From contig CM057481.1 in assembly GCA_030035585.1 (NCBI GenBank), positions 5,047,128 to 5,111,127 on the forward strand: 64,000 bases of DNA. Direction: 5' to 3'. The DNA is from Dugong dugon. Lineage: Eukaryota; Chordata; Mammalia; Sirenia; Dugongidae. Positions 46,746 to 58,597 of the stretch are shown here, piece by piece. Numbering within the stretch: the first letter of the stretch is position 1; each line of letters opens with the position of its first letter. Under the pieces are notes generated by a model. It worked only from the letters and a program-made list of their open reading frames with translations, was not told the origin of the DNA and ran no database searches. Made by a program: the position numbers and the translations under genes.

Positions 46746-48257
46746 ATTTCCTGGCAGTTTTAATCTATTCAAGCTTGGATCATTACCAGTGAAAATAAAT
46801 AAATAAAAGGTCCATTTAACCACTGGCACTTGTACTGATCAAGATTTGTGACACAAAAAAATCGACATCAGCTCCTAAACGACAGAAGCAATGGGGCAGG
46901 GGGGAAGGTGAAAGACAAACACACAGCTCTCGGGGTCAAGTCCACGTTCTGACAATGTCACCAGCATAACCTATGCTTCTGTCCCAGGCACCCAGGAGAA
47001 GCAAACTAAGGGATGACAAGTAACTTTTATTAAACTCTCCACCTGCTTCTAAGCTTGATGCACTTCAAAACGGACCTGCTCACCGAGCCAGTGGGTCTCT
47101 GGGCGGTGATCCTTTCTTATTCATCTTTGACAAACTATTACATTTCCCATTTTTCCCCTGACCAATGGGAGCACGCTCCCGCTCTCCCTATGATTTACAA
47201 GCAGTCTCAGAAATTAGCAAGTGATGCACAGTTCACACAATTCATTTTAATAGGGATTTGAATGGCTTCTGTTTCCCTTGGTCAAAACACAATATCCCGA
47301 ATTGTCCTCTCTGTACCGGTGATGAATAACCTGGGCACAGAAAATGAAGAAGTTTTAAATGGCAAGATAAAAGGCGGGATTTTGTTCCTCTGTTTATGAA
47401 GGGCCTGCTCTCTGAAGTGATAAAAGCTGTGGTCCTGCTGTGTTTCCACCTGCAAAACTCCTATTAAATCTAATAGAACTTAGAGGGGCACACAAGACAC
47501 CAAGGATGAAACCTAATTTCCATCTCGGTTCATTTGATTTCCTAAAATTCCATCAACAGCAGAGTCAGATGGATGGTGAACGCTGGTTCTAGGAGGCATC
47601 TGACAGGTGAAACTCTGTTTTAGTATTTCGAGAACCATCAGCACCCTGGGGTTCCGCGGGGGCCGATGGGAGCCTACTTTCACCACCTTTTCGCGCCCAC
47701 AGACAGACCCAGCACAGCCCGCTACCTGCTCTATCATCACATTCTTGAGATCATTTAAGAAGAAAAAATGATATTCATCAAGATGCACTGTCAATCCAGA
47801 AACACGAACCAACAAACATTTCCACAACCCAGAAACCAAAGGGGCTTTATCATTCCATTCAATTTTCCACTCTCTGCATCTCAAATGAATGACGGGGCAG
47901 GCAGGGCGTATGGGTTTAGAACTCACACAAGGATGACAGAGAAACAAAGACTTCAACTCGTCCACTTAGGAACACCCTTTAAATGATGCTGGGGGGCTAT
48001 GCCTAGAGGCACTGGTGCTGACGGATCTATGGGCTCACTAACTTGAGAAACCCAACTTTGTTTGCGGCCAACACTGTTATCTCCCCCAGAGTCCATTCTA
48101 AGATCATTCAATCAAGTATGTTTGCTATAACTGGATTGTGTGCGTCTCTCCCCACTCTGAAAGACCAAGATGATAATGCTGAAGGATCATTTCCATCATC
48201 TCTGCTTCCTGAACTCCGGCTAAAAACAGTCTGCAAGCTCTTGCAGAGATCTAATCA
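46743..48257. other. Low-repeat block, possibly conserved non-coding
   Basis: About 1.5 kb with no recognisable mobile element. 46980-47480 is the most conserved-looking part; see findings. 47513-47965 holds the longest open frame in the window (150 codons, minus) with no recognised domain. No gene called. Confidence 0.4.
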
Positions 48258-48440
48258 GTTGCCAACTTGTGGAGACTCCAGGTGTGTGTCAGAATAGAAC
48301 TGTACTCGATAGGGTTTTCAGTCGCTGATTTTTCACAAGTAGATTTCTGGGCTTTTCTTCTGAGGTGCCTCTGGGTGGACTTGAACCTCCAGCCTTGCGG
48401 TTAGCAGCCGAGCATGTTAACCGTTCGCACCACCCAGGGA
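48258..48440 (-). repeat. AfroSINE, 'ggtggtgcaaatggtt' subfamily, reversed
   Basis: 'cagttgccaacttgtggaga', 'cgatagggttttcagtcgct', 'gaggtgcctctgggtggact', 'gttcgcaccacccaggga'. Confidence 0.92.
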
Positions 48441-49173
48441 AGTAGAGACTTAGGCACACAGAATTGTATTTATCCCATTTGATACTTGTCAATTCAACAG
48501 AAATTACCTCCAAAGGCCTGGCCCAGAACTTCAGTGATCGCACCACTGAATTTTGTCACTGTGCACTACAGTCCACAAAGAGGTCTGCTTTTTCTTTTTC
48601 TTAAATGGCAAAGAGGGAATATGATGGACGGCTGAATAGAAAACACAGAGCACATATGAAAACAAAAGGTCACGTCACGCCTCGCAAAGCACAAGATCTG
48701 TAAATTCATTTCCTGCCTTTTTTACCATCCAACATCTACCCTTCAGAAGAAACCCCATTAAACAAAAAAATAAGAGATTTCCTCTGGGCAAGAATGACAA
48801 AAAGATCGCCTTTATTTTCTTCCAACTGCAAAGTAAATATGAGATTTAACTGCAGTTGGGACCATCACACATCCCAGAGGAGTGAGTGGTCTGCCTGGGG
48901 ACTGAGTCAGTGACACCCCCGAGTTGGCTCTCCACGACCTCAGCAGGCAGTGTCACCAGTGGGAAACTCGTGCCATGGGGCCACTTAGATTTTTTAATTT
49001 TTTCCATTTTCAGAAAAAGTGGACCTGGGATTTTCTTTAAGGGGCATCTTATTATAAATACACTGGGTAGGTTTTGACTTGATGGGATGCATTTTAAAGA
49101 GAAAAGAACAAAGGAGGAGAAAGAAGCAGAGGCATCGGTTCAATCCTAGAAAGCAGCCCTCAGAGCCCTCGGA
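48441..49173. other. Low-repeat spacer, no recognisable gene
   Basis: 48560-48890 is repeat-poor and keeps CpGs (ggtcacgtcacgcctcgcaa). No gene seen. Confidence 0.4.
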
Positions 49174-49366
49174 GCTGGGTCTCTCAGCCTTGGCGTTGTT
49201 GACAGTTCTTTACTGTGGTCCTGTGCATTGTAGGATGGTTATCAGCACCGCTGGCCCCTACCCACTAGATGCCAGCAACACCTACCCCAGTTGTGGCAAC
49301 AAAAGTATCTCCAGAGATTGACAAATGTTCCCTGGGGAGTAAAATGGCCTCAGTGGAGAGCCACTG
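49174..49366 (-). mobile_element. MER20, hAT-Charlie DNA transposon, reversed
   Basis: 'tcctgtgcattgtaggatgg', 'gcccctacccactagatgcc', 'cagagattgacaaatgttcc' and the end 'gagagccactg'. The second MER20 in this window. Confidence 0.85.
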
Positions 49367-49433
49367 CTTTAGGGCAAAGGCAGTCACCCCTTAAAATAAC
49401 CAAGGTCACCCTGGCACTGCTAGCAGAGAAGTT

Positions 49434-49870
49434 GTCATGGATTGAGTTACGCCTCCCAAAATAATACAATGAAGTCCTAACCCCTAACCCGGGAATGTGA
49501 CCTTGTTTGGAAATAGGGCCTTTCTTTGAAGATAGCATCAGTTATCAAGCTCATGCTTGAGTAGGTGGACCCTAACTCCTCCTGAGTGGAGTCTTATAAA
49601 AGGGAAGGACAGACAGACAGACAAGAGGCTCAGTGGGGCAGACAGATGCCTTCTGACAATGCATCCAAAAGCCAAAGACCACCAAGAAACACCCAGAGCA
49701 ACCAGAAGCTGGAAAAAACAAGGAAGAATCTAGCGCAGACAGAGCATGGACTAGAGGATGCCCTGAAGCTCTAGCCTCCTGAACTGAGAGACACTCGGTT
49801 TCTGATCTTTAAAGCCAGCCCCTTAGTGCTCTTCTGTTGTGCGTCCCTAGGAGACCGAGACATGAGTGTT
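49434..49870 (+). mobile_element. MaLR-type LTR (MLT1-like)
   Basis: 'gtcatggattgagttacgcc', 'aatgaagtcctaacccctaa', 'tgaccttgtttggaaatagg', 'tctagcctcctgaactgaga' appear in the MLT1 order. The LTR is solo; no internal retroviral sequence is seen. Confidence 0.8.
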
Positions 49871-50637
49871 GTGGTGCTGTCCTGCCTCTGTGGGTTCTGG
49901 TGCCCATGTCCATGTGATCAATGAAGCTGGGAGCCACCATCTCCAAGAAATACATCAACAGACCTTTACCTTAAAGAATGTATCCAACTCTTTATAATAT
50001 AATATCATGAAACTAAATCTCACCAGGAGAAAATGGGGTGGGGGGTTGATAGCATTTATACATTAGGAAAGGGAAAAATCCTATGCTTTCTTCCAAACTG
50101 CTGCCTTGGCAAATGCCTGATGCTATGGGACCTATTTTTAAAAACCTGGGGGTGGGAAGGACAGAAAAGTCAAAGTATGTTTATAACATCTTTTCATCTT
50201 TTTGACAGATCAATGAATTTTTTTTTCAAAAGAAAAAAAAATCCTAAGTCCGTAAATCCTGTGGTAAAAATAAAGGCAGAACATATGAAGAAGTAAAGCT
50301 AACCATCAGTATTTTTAAGTTGCCCTTAAACAAGAAGACCCTGATGGGACAGATTTATTTTAACCCCCTGGCAGAAGCAGTTGCCGAACACAGGCTTTCA
50401 GGACGTATCACTGGACTAGAGAACGTTTCCAGTATCACCTGGAGGATATAAAGGCAAACCAAGCTTGGCAGCTTAAAAGTTAAGATCTGAGATTACCTCC
50501 TTTCACCAGGAGTATCTCTTCAATAAAAGAAAGGTACTTCTGAGCCGTAAATGCTCATGAGTTGACCTCAAGCAACAATGGAGACCTGGGATTAATCTAA
50601 AAATGGCTTTCATGGTAAATTAGCACGGAACATGTTT
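49871..50637. other. Spacer, no recognisable gene
   Basis: T/A runs at 50217-50240. Nothing else notable. Confidence 0.4.
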
Positions 50638-50639
50638 GA

Positions 50640-51925
50640 ATCTGGAGGACATTATGCTGACTGAAATAAGTCAATCACAAAAGGGCAAATTATTATATGA
50701 GACCACTATTATAAATAGTCAAGAAAAGGTTTACACAGAGAAACATTTTTAGATGGTTACCAGGGATAGGACGGGGAGGGAGGGAAAAATCACTAACTAG
50801 AGAATAGACACGCGTTCACTTTGGTAATGGCAAAGGCAATACACAATACGGGGGAAGTCAGCACAACATAACTAAGGTAAAGGAAGACTGAGAGGTAGGC
50901 AAGAATAAAAGACAATGCCGGTGAATACTATGACATATACAATCCTGCAACAACAGAAATAACAATTTATGAGTGGATACATAGGTAGATATGTATGCTG
51001 GACAGGTGTGGGAGGGCATATGGGAGTATACCCACATGCCTATATAGGTTTGATTGTGGATATTTCTACATACGGATTGTATGTGCTGCATGTATATTCA
51101 TATATATAATACAGCACATGGGGGCACAGTCATAAAACATCCTAGACATAACCAACACCTCAAGGGACTGAGCTACTGGACTTGAAGGCTAAGGATCATA
51201 GTCTCGGGGGACATCTAGGTCAACTGGCATAACATGGTTCATAAACACAATGTTCTGCATCCTACTTTGGTGAGTAGCATCTGGGGTCTTAGAAGCTTGC
51301 AAGTAGCCATCAAAGATACAACTATTGGTCTCGTTCCATCCAGAACAAAGGAGACTGAAGAAAACCAAAGACTCATGGAAACAATAAGTCCAAAGGACTA
51401 ATGGACCACTAGCCTAAGACCAGAAGAACTAGATGGTGCCCGGCTACCACTACCAAGTGCCCTGATCGAGATCACAGCAGAAGGTCCTGGTTAGAGTGGG
51501 GAAAAAAATGTAGAACAAATTTCAAATTCATAAAAGAAACCAAGAGAGCCTGGAGTAACCTCTGAGACTATGATCCTTAGCCACCCTTCTAACTTGGAAC
51601 AGAAGTCACTCCTGGAGACAACCTTTCAGCCAAAGTATAAACAGGCGTATAAAATAAACAATAACACCCATGAGGAAAGTGCTCCTGAGAACAATCATCC
51701 ACGTGAGACCAAAAGGGCAACATCTGCCCGAAACCAAAGACGAGAAGCAGGAAGGGGTGGGAACACTGGGCAAATGGAAACGGGGAACTCAGGGGGGTAA
51801 TGGGGAGAGTGCTGACACACTGCAGGGAGTGAACCAACGTCACAGAAAAATGTATGTACTAACTATTGAATGAGAAATTCATCGTCTCTGTGAACGTTCA
51901 CCTAAAGCACAATCAATTTAAAATA
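50640..51925 (+). mobile_element. LINE-1 3' UTR of elephant type, 5'-truncated
   Basis: Runs 'ggaggacattatgctgactg', 'tcaatcacaaaagggcaaat', 'catagtctcgggggacatct', 'tctactttggtgagtagc'-like words, 'caaaggactaatggaccact', 'gaagtcactcctggagacaa' and ends 'gtacta...gaatgagaaattcat' with 'aaagcacaatcaatttaaaa'. I know this order from elephant L1 3' UTRs. Only the 3' UTR and perhaps the last codons of ORF2 are present. A (TA/TG)-rich insert lies at 50980-51110. Confidence 0.8.
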
Positions 51926-52584
51926 CATATATAAGAAGTTAGCCCAGGGTAATTAACAGTGCTCCCCTGCTCTGTGTGAGATGCTGGGAGACCAATACAG
52001 AGGACAGCAGGTCAATGTTTACTTACAGAAAGCCCATGGAAATTTAAATGACCCAACACCTTTTCCCAGGGGCCTTGGAAAATGTCATTTTTCTTCACTT
52101 CAAGCCTGCATTCCAGTCTTTCTCCAGGAATGAGCACGGCCTTGTCTGTACTAAGCATTTTCCAGAATGTCCCACTGAACAGTAAGTCAAGTCCAAGAGA
52201 AAACGTAGCGATTAACACAACAAATGAGTTTTACCCCAGTAGGTTATTCACACCTGACAGCTATGTTCTAAAGAAAGTAGAGAAGATTCTGCCATTGCAG
52301 CTTTTAACTTTCCAAATGTTTGGTAACTATCCTAGCAGATCCAGAAGACTCATGACTGATATGTAGTTAAGTCTCACAAACAAGCTACTGAAAGGCAGCA
52401 AGTCAACCAGAGAGCGAGCCCAGCCATCCTCCAGACACTGACATCTCAACACTGTGCTGGAAAAAAAGCAACATTCAGGAAACAGCAACAAACATCCTTT
52501 AGGAAAAAATTACTCATCAGATGTCCAAAATAAAACAAGAACATAAGTCGAAAAGGGACTATGAACTGCAGATTCACTGGGAAA
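51926..52584. other. Low-repeat spacer holding a possible minus-strand exon
   Basis: 52027-52174 (minus) is open in one frame between an acceptor-like and a strong donor-like site; see findings. Not called as a gene. Confidence 0.35.
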
Positions 52585-52960
52585 GGGCTGTCTAATAGAA
52601 TTCCGCTCAGAGAAATCCTTCACATACACCTTCTGGAATCATGCTGTCCATTCAGGTAGCCACTGGCCACACGTGGCCCATTAAGCACTTGAAATGTGGC
52701 TTAGTCTAAAGTGAGACATGCAGTCAATGTGAAATATACACTGAATTTCAAAGACTTAAGACCGAAAAAAAAAGAATGTAAAATATCTCACTACTAATTG
52801 TTCCTACTGATTATGCGTTGAAACGGTAGTATTTTGGATATACTGGGTTGAATAAAACATACTATTAAGCTTAACTTCACCTGTTTCTTTTTACTTTTTT
52901 AATGTGGTCACTAGAAAATTTTTCAATTGCATATCGTGACTTGTATTTATGACCCGTATT
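52585..52960. mobile_element. hAT-type DNA transposon remnant
   Basis: 'catgctgtccattcaggtag', 'ccactggccacacgtggccc', 'attaagcacttgaaatgtgg' are words of the same family as 11945-12160. Ends are not well defined. Confidence 0.6.
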
Positions 52961-52974
52961 ATATTTCTCCTGGA

Positions 52975-53150
52975 TAGGGGCTGACAGATATTTTAAGCTT
53001 TGTGGGCCATGAGGTGTCTGTCTACAGCACTGAAGCAGCCACAGTGTGTAAACAAGCGGGTGTGGCTGTGTTCCAAAAACATTTTATTTACAAAAAAAGC
53101 AGTGGGCCGAATTTGGCCTATAGGCCATAGAGTGCCTACCTGGGGTCTAG
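52975..53150. mobile_element. hAT-type DNA transposon remnant, second family
   Basis: 'gatattttaagctttgtggg', 'gtgtggctgtgttccaaaaa', 'cattttatttacaaaaaaag' and 'gaatttggcctataggccat' match a common mammalian DNA transposon relic. Confidence 0.65.
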
Positions 53151-53723
53151 AATATTAACAGTTTAGTATAAAGCAGAAGACAGACATGCTGCAGGCCTGT
53201 GACGGTAATTCGGCAGCAAATGCGCTTTAGCATCCAGCATGAGTTCTGTGCAAATCTCCATGTGAATGCCTTCCACTGGGCCTGTGTTCCTGGTCACCCC
53301 TCCCCCGGCCCCACTGCTCCCTAATTTGTTACCTTCCTGTCCCCAGTGACCACAAGCGTTTAGCATTCTTGCGGTAAAGCTGGTGTTATGCAAAGAGGCA
53401 GTCCAAGGAGACAGACAGCAATGGACTCAGATAAGGAGCATTTCTACCAGGGACTGATAAGCTAGTTGACCGTATAATTTATCGTCAGAAACAAATCAAT
53501 TTTGAGAGTGAAAGGAGGCATAATTAATAATTATGTCCAGATAACAGGCTTCAACCAGAATGTGTACAGTTATTCTACTGATAGAGGAAAATAGGTTTGC
53601 CGTAAAAATACTGGTCAACTTTCCCCCAAATGCAGAAATAAATAAGAAACTAGAATGACACTTCCTCCCTAAGACACTATATTCATATTAAACAAACCCC
53701 GCCTCTAACACGTCTAGCATGGA
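53151..53723. other. Spacer, no recognisable gene
   Basis: Unique-looking. Nothing notable. Confidence 0.4.
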
Positions 53724-53915
53724 TAATGGCACAAACGGCTCAGTGCTCAGCTATTAACAAAAAACTGATGGTTAGAACCCACCCAGAGGTGCCTCGAAAG
53801 AAAGGCCTGGAGATCTGCTTCTGAAAAGTTCCAGCCATGAAAACCTTACAGAGTGCAACTGTATTCTGAAATATATAGGGTTGCCATGAGTTAGACTCTA
53901 GTTGATGGAACCTGG
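53724..53915 (+). repeat. AfroSINE, 'ggtggtgcaaatggtt' subfamily, diverged
   Basis: 'gctcagtgctcagctattaa', 'acccacccagaggtgcctcg', 'aagaaaggcctggagatctg' and 'tagggttgccatgagttaga'. The first bases of the head are lost. Confidence 0.88.
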
Positions 53916-54059
53916 CTAAGCTCACTTAATACCTACATACTGAACACCATGGCTGTCTTTGGGTATTCAGTTCATCTTCTATTTGGTCAGCTTCCCAGCC
54001 CTACTTCACCATCTCTGAGTAAAACCTTGGTTTTAGTCTGGGAGATTACACACAATCCC

Positions 54060-54195
54060 TGTTCCAATCACGGACTGATGATAAAAAATAATCCCACCCA
54101 AGCAGGGTAATGAGTACATAGAGACTCATTACACTACTTCCTCTACTTTTGTGTATTACCATACTGTCCACAGTTTACAAAAAAAAAAGAAAGTT
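54060..54195 (+). mobile_element. Old LINE-1 3' end
   Basis: 'gggtaatgagtacatagaga', 'ctcattacactacttcctct' and 'acttttgtgtattaccat', then an A-run at 54179-54188: the 'ggttcattatactattct' type ending of L1M elements. Confidence 0.6.
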
Positions 54196-54672
54196 GGTCC
54201 CTGACGGCAGGGTTGTAGCATGTACCTCAGGCCTGGGATAACCAGCCACACTAATAATGAAACTTGGATGCAGCTGACCCAACTTGAGCCACTGCCACAC
54301 CAGAGGTTCTAAGAAAGTTCTTCCTCCCAACCCTTCTCTCCTCCTCTCTGTGGACAGACACATAGCCATTATGATGCAGGAGACATCGTGGAAGGCAGAG
54401 TACGGAAACAAGAGAAACAGGGTCCATGACAACAGTCTTGAGCTGCTGGACCCAATCAACCCTGAGGCCAACACAAACTGTTACACTTTTCCTTTACCGT
54501 TGAAACAAACTTGAGTTGTTCCTGTTGCCTGTACTCAACATAGGTTATTCACGGAGCTTATTCATGAACCATCTCCCCCACTTCTCCCTCTCCAACTCCT
54601 TCCCTTCTCCGCTCTCTCTTTATCTGTGTGTCTGTGTAGGGGAGTATACCTTTAAAAACCATTAGAAATAAA
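54196..54672. other. Spacer with uncertain old repeat
   Basis: 'cagtcttgagctgctggacc' near 54433 recalls an old transposon. No gene seen. Confidence 0.35.
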
Positions 54673-54722
54673 TGTGTGTGTGCGTGTGTGCGTGTGCACT
54701 TTAAACACACACACACGCACAC
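54673..54722. repeat. (TG)n/(CA)n inverted repeat
   Basis: A gtgtgtgcgtgtgtgcgtg run is followed, across 'cactttaaa', by cacacacacacgcacac. The two arms can pair into a hairpin, and both are alternating purine-pyrimidine. Confidence 0.85.
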
Positions 54723-55690
54723 TCCCATATACCCTCTAGGTATAGACCACTAGGGGGTAATCAGGAAAGTATGTGCCCTTTTAAAGCTAAATTAAACAGT
54801 CAGGAGCCATTTCTCACCTCACAAGCACTCCCCTGAGCACCAGTGCATCTGTTTTGCAGAAGCAGCTGGTTACACACTTTTTACCTCACCAGGAAGTCAC
54901 TTCCCAGAGGGAAGCAGAAGCTGGCAGTGCTGGGTCAGGGGCTCTACCCGGGTAACACTGCAGACAACACTTCAGCAGATTTCTGCTTCCTTCCAGCTTT
55001 CTCCTCCTTTCAAGGAACTGTACAGTGTTATGTCCACACCACTCAGACAATCGAGCCCTCACACAGGTCAAATACTACATTTAAACCACTCTTTTTTCTC
55101 CTGTTCCACTCCTGTTACCTTAGTAAACTTCACTTTCTGCATTCAGCCTGAAACACTAATCCCCAGAGATGGGAGTAAGAACCATGCCTACCTCACAGAT
55201 TCATCATAACAAAGGGGACTTAGGCTTTGGAGGCAACCTGGACACACTCAAGAACTACCAACAACCTCTGTATCTGCAAAGATGCCCAGAAGCATCCTTT
55301 AAGGACTGCCACAAGTTCCTACACCTACTAACCTTCTAATAAAAACTCTTTATCCCCTACCAGGGCTCTGGTTATTTGTATACCACCCTAGATTTTATCT
55401 GTATTTATTTTTGTAGTTGGTGCTACAGCAGCATATTACCTGTCTTCAACTCACCTGGAAGTCTTACAACCTTCTATGAAACTGACTCTATGGAAAAACA
55501 CAAGAAATAAATTTAAAACTTTTAAAGAGAGCAAATTTATAAATAATATATAATATACTCTCCCCCCCACACACAACCAGCTTATTTACATAATCGTAAC
55601 AATATTTATCAAGCAGTTAGGATTTGACAGGTACTGGGGTAAGCATTATACCATAGATTATTTCATTCAATCTTCACAATATTCCTTTAT
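54723..55690. other. Spacer, no recognisable gene
   Basis: Frames of 102 and 61 codons around 54843-55151 have no recognised domain. A C-run lies at 55562-55568. Confidence 0.4.
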
Positions 55691-55692
55691 AA

Positions 55693-55805
55693 GGAGCCAT
55701 GGTAGCACAGTGGTTAAGCACTCAGCTGCTAACTGAAAGGTCAGCAGTTTGAACCCACCAGCTGCTCCACGGGACAAAGATGTGGGCATCTGCTTCCCTA
55801 AAGAT
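55693..55805 (+). repeat. AfroSINE head, truncated at a BovB junction
   Basis: 'ggagccatggtagcacagtg', 'ggtcagcagtttgaaccc', 'gggacaaagatgtgggcatc' then 'gcttccctaaagatt'. The rest of the SINE is missing. At about 55806 the sequence changes to a reversed SINE/BovB tail (ttgttgttgctgttgtcagg). Confidence 0.88.
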
Positions 55806-55827
55806 TGTTGTTGCTGTTGTCAGGTAC

Positions 55828-56025
55828 CTTCGAGCTAGGGCGAAAGGAAGAAATGTTAAAGGAAAAGAGCTAAACAGAAGGTTTCCAAGAGCAGCTCGAG
55901 AAGACAAAGTAAAGTATTATAATGAAATGTGCAAAGACTTGGAGTTAGAAAACCAAAAGGGAAGAACACACTCGGCATTTCGCAAACTGAAAAAACTGAA
56001 GAAAAAATTCAAGCCTCGAGTGCCT
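55828..56025 (+). mobile_element. RTE/BovB LINE coding fragment
   Basis: An open frame reads RARAKGRNVKGKELNRRF, then AAREDKVKYYNEMCKDLE and GRTHSAFRKL. This matches in order the linker between endonuclease and reverse transcriptase of BovB proteins, which have a Lys/Arg-rich 'LNAxFQRxARRDK...CKEIEExNRxGKTRDLFKK' pattern. The fragment stops after about 65 residues and the following sequence is unrelated, so it is a dead piece. Confidence 0.7.
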
Positions 56026-56029
56026 TAGA

Positions 56030-57629
56030 GAGAGTGGTGGAAAAGAGGCACACTGAAACGCAGACTGACTTTCAAGAAAATGTATTCCTTTCCGCGAAAC
56101 GTTCTGTACACATCTTGGAGAAACAGCAGTATCTTTCAAATGATTTCAACCAACATTACACTGATAAAGTAATTCAATGGCTGCTATTAATTTCATCACT
56201 CAAGGAATCTCCTTAACCTACCAAAAAATAAACCAGTTGTCATTTGCTGTCACATTCAGTACTCTGGTAGAAACTTAAATAGGGGTGAGGAGGTCTAAGA
56301 CGTTCAGTTGGTGTTTATAGTTACCGTGGGTCCATTACTTTCCATTTAAATGCACGTCACAATTATCTAAAGTGCCGTGGCTCCTTCCTACACTGCAGCC
56401 AATAAACTCTTTCAATGCCCTGTGACTAGGCTGGCCAGGGTCAGACTTTGTGGAAAAAACATTGTATTCCTACAAGAGATAATTCATGCAATTATGTGTA
56501 TTAAAATGCAGACAAATATTTTAAGAATGAAGAAAAATTATTATATGACCAGAACAGTCCCACCAGAATTACAACTTGGCTTGGGTTCAACAGATGGACT
56601 CAAAACCCCTGCATTCCTTTATGTAATACTGGGAAGAAAAGTTCACAGACTCGGATTTTCTGTGAGTTTGGTTTTGCCTCTCATATTTCCCTCTTTCTTT
56701 TTGACACTGACAATGAGAACTGAAGATCAGGTAAGCCAAGAGTGGAAGAAGAGGGCATTTTTATAATCCCTTCTCCCCACCACATCTATGGCAAAAAAAA
56801 ACCACTGCCAACTCATCGCGACCCTACAGGACAGAGTACAACTACAGCATGACAGGCAGCACTAAATGACTCTGGCAGTCTCCTACAGACCCAAGACTTG
56901 GTTTCACAATTCTTCTTAACAGAGACCTCCAAGGAGCCACTAACAACCCATGGCACTTCAGAAGAAACCTACTTGCCAACATGAAAAACCAGAAACCTTT
57001 AGGGACATTAAATGAGGACCAGGTAACGCCAGCGTTAGAGCTAGAAGAACCCAGCCTCCCAATTCCCAGTGCCTTCCCTTCTCACAGTGACGTCTGTACC
57101 AACATTCTTCTTCTCTTTTTCATTAAGAAAAAGGATGAGGAAACTAAGACTTAGTATACACCAAGCAACAATACAGCTCCCATAATGACTCTATTTCATG
57201 AAGTCAAAGATAGCACTGATTATAAGACTCGTCCCAATTTCAGGGACATTCAAATGTAGGGGGAATAGAAAGCCGAGATCAATTTTCCAACACTACTAAA
57301 TAAAAGTGGTATCCTGATTTAGAGATGATAAAATGTGGAAAAAACAAAGTCAGCACCAATGAAATCTGTTAAATCACTTAATCCTCAAGGGAAGCCTACA
57401 GCATGGGAAGCATTATCTGTGCATTTGAAAGATGATGGAAACGAGACTTGAAAAGCTGAAGATGAACATCTTAGCCCCTGGGAGCAACAGGAATGTTCAC
57501 ATACTCCCTGGACTTTAACAGAACCTGATAGAAAAGGAAATGCTCTATTACCATTTCCTATAATCCTTTATGTTTTGATTTCTTGTTTCTAAGTATTATA
57601 AAACAAAAAACAAACCAAACCACTTTTAA
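56030..57629. other. Spacer with one SINE tail fragment
   Basis: 56796-56849 is the reversed tail of an AfroSINE ('ccactgccaactcatcgcga', 'cctacaggacagagtaca'). A 129-codon frame at 56377-56766 (+) contains a donor-like site (cag/gtaagcc at 56727-56733) but no recognised domain. Confidence 0.4.
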
Positions 57630-57872
57630 AAGACCATCTATATGAGACCAAATGGTCAACAAATACTCTAAAGCACAGACAAGATGGTTAGGGGGCTGTG
57701 AGACTAGGTCAATGGGATCGGAACAACCAGAACGGAAATAACGAAAATGTTGATACAACATGAAGACTGTAACCAATATCACTGAACAATATGTGTAAAA
57801 ATTTTTGAATAGAAACCCTGTTCTGCTGTGTACGTTTCCACCAAAAATATAATAAAATATTATTTAAAAAAA
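57630..57872 (+). mobile_element. LINE-1 3' end of elephant type
   Basis: 'accatctatatgagaccaaa', 'agggggctgtgagactaggt', 'gtaaccaatatcactgaaca' and 'tgctgtgtacgtttccacca', then 'aatataataaaatatt' and an A-run. I know this order from elephant L1 tails. The 74- and 66-codon minus frames over it are incidental. Confidence 0.65.
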
Positions 57873-57877
57873 AGAAG

Positions 57878-58082
57878 AACTGTTTGCCATTGATTTGATT
57901 CCAACTCATAATGATGCCACATGTGTCAGAGTAGAACTGTGCTCCACAGGGTTTTCAATGGCTGATTATTTGGAAGTAGATCACCAGGGCTTTTTTCCAA
58001 GGTGCCTCTGCGTGCAGTTGAAACTTCAACCTTTTGGTTAGCAGACAAGCATGTTAACCATTTACACCAACCAGGGAATCCT
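57878..58082 (-). repeat. AfroSINE, 'ggtggtgcaaatggtt' subfamily, reversed
   Basis: 'ctgtttgccattgatttgat', 'gctccacagggttttcaatg', 'ggaagtagatcaccagggct', 'atttacaccaaccagggaat'. It abuts the A-tail of the L1 before it. Confidence 0.92.
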
Positions 58083-58594
58083 CCAAGCATTTAAAGTTGG
58101 GTTCAAAAATTTATGCTTCATCTGGTAGAAAACAGACTGAAAACAATTGTTTCACAAAAACATAAGGAGTAAATCAACAATTTACATTCATTCCATTTTT
58201 TGAGTAATTAGTGTGTGCCATCAGGCACTGTGTTAGACTAGAGCAGGCAGTGAAGAGAGAAACAGAATTCTTGCCCTGTGGTCTAGTAAGAGAGACAAAC
58301 ACACACAAGTTAATAACAACACAAATAAGGTGAAATACGAATACACTAAGTGTCTGCGGGAGGCCTCATTTAAGAATCAAGATTTAACCTATCCTCTGAT
58401 TCAACTATGAAAAAAAGAAAGTAGAGGGAGCCACATACAAGGGTCCAAAAGTGGGCAAGGAGATGGAAGGCACAACCCCGTGGTAGAGCGCCCCTTTGAC
58501 TCCTGCCTGAAGGGCTGTCATGCACCCAAAGTACTTAGCAGGCTTTAGACCTTTGTAAGCAACTAAGCCCACCACCATCTGTCCATTTTTCACA
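58083..58594. other. Spacer with old repeat trace
   Basis: 'gtgtgccatcaggcactgtg' and 'attcttgccctgtggtctag' (58212-58285) are words of an old LINE. No gene seen. Confidence 0.45.
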
Positions 58595-58597
58595 TTG

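Noticed and set aside
56377-56766. 129-codon frame with a GTAAGC donor
   Set aside because: No good acceptor in the matching frame and no recognised domain.
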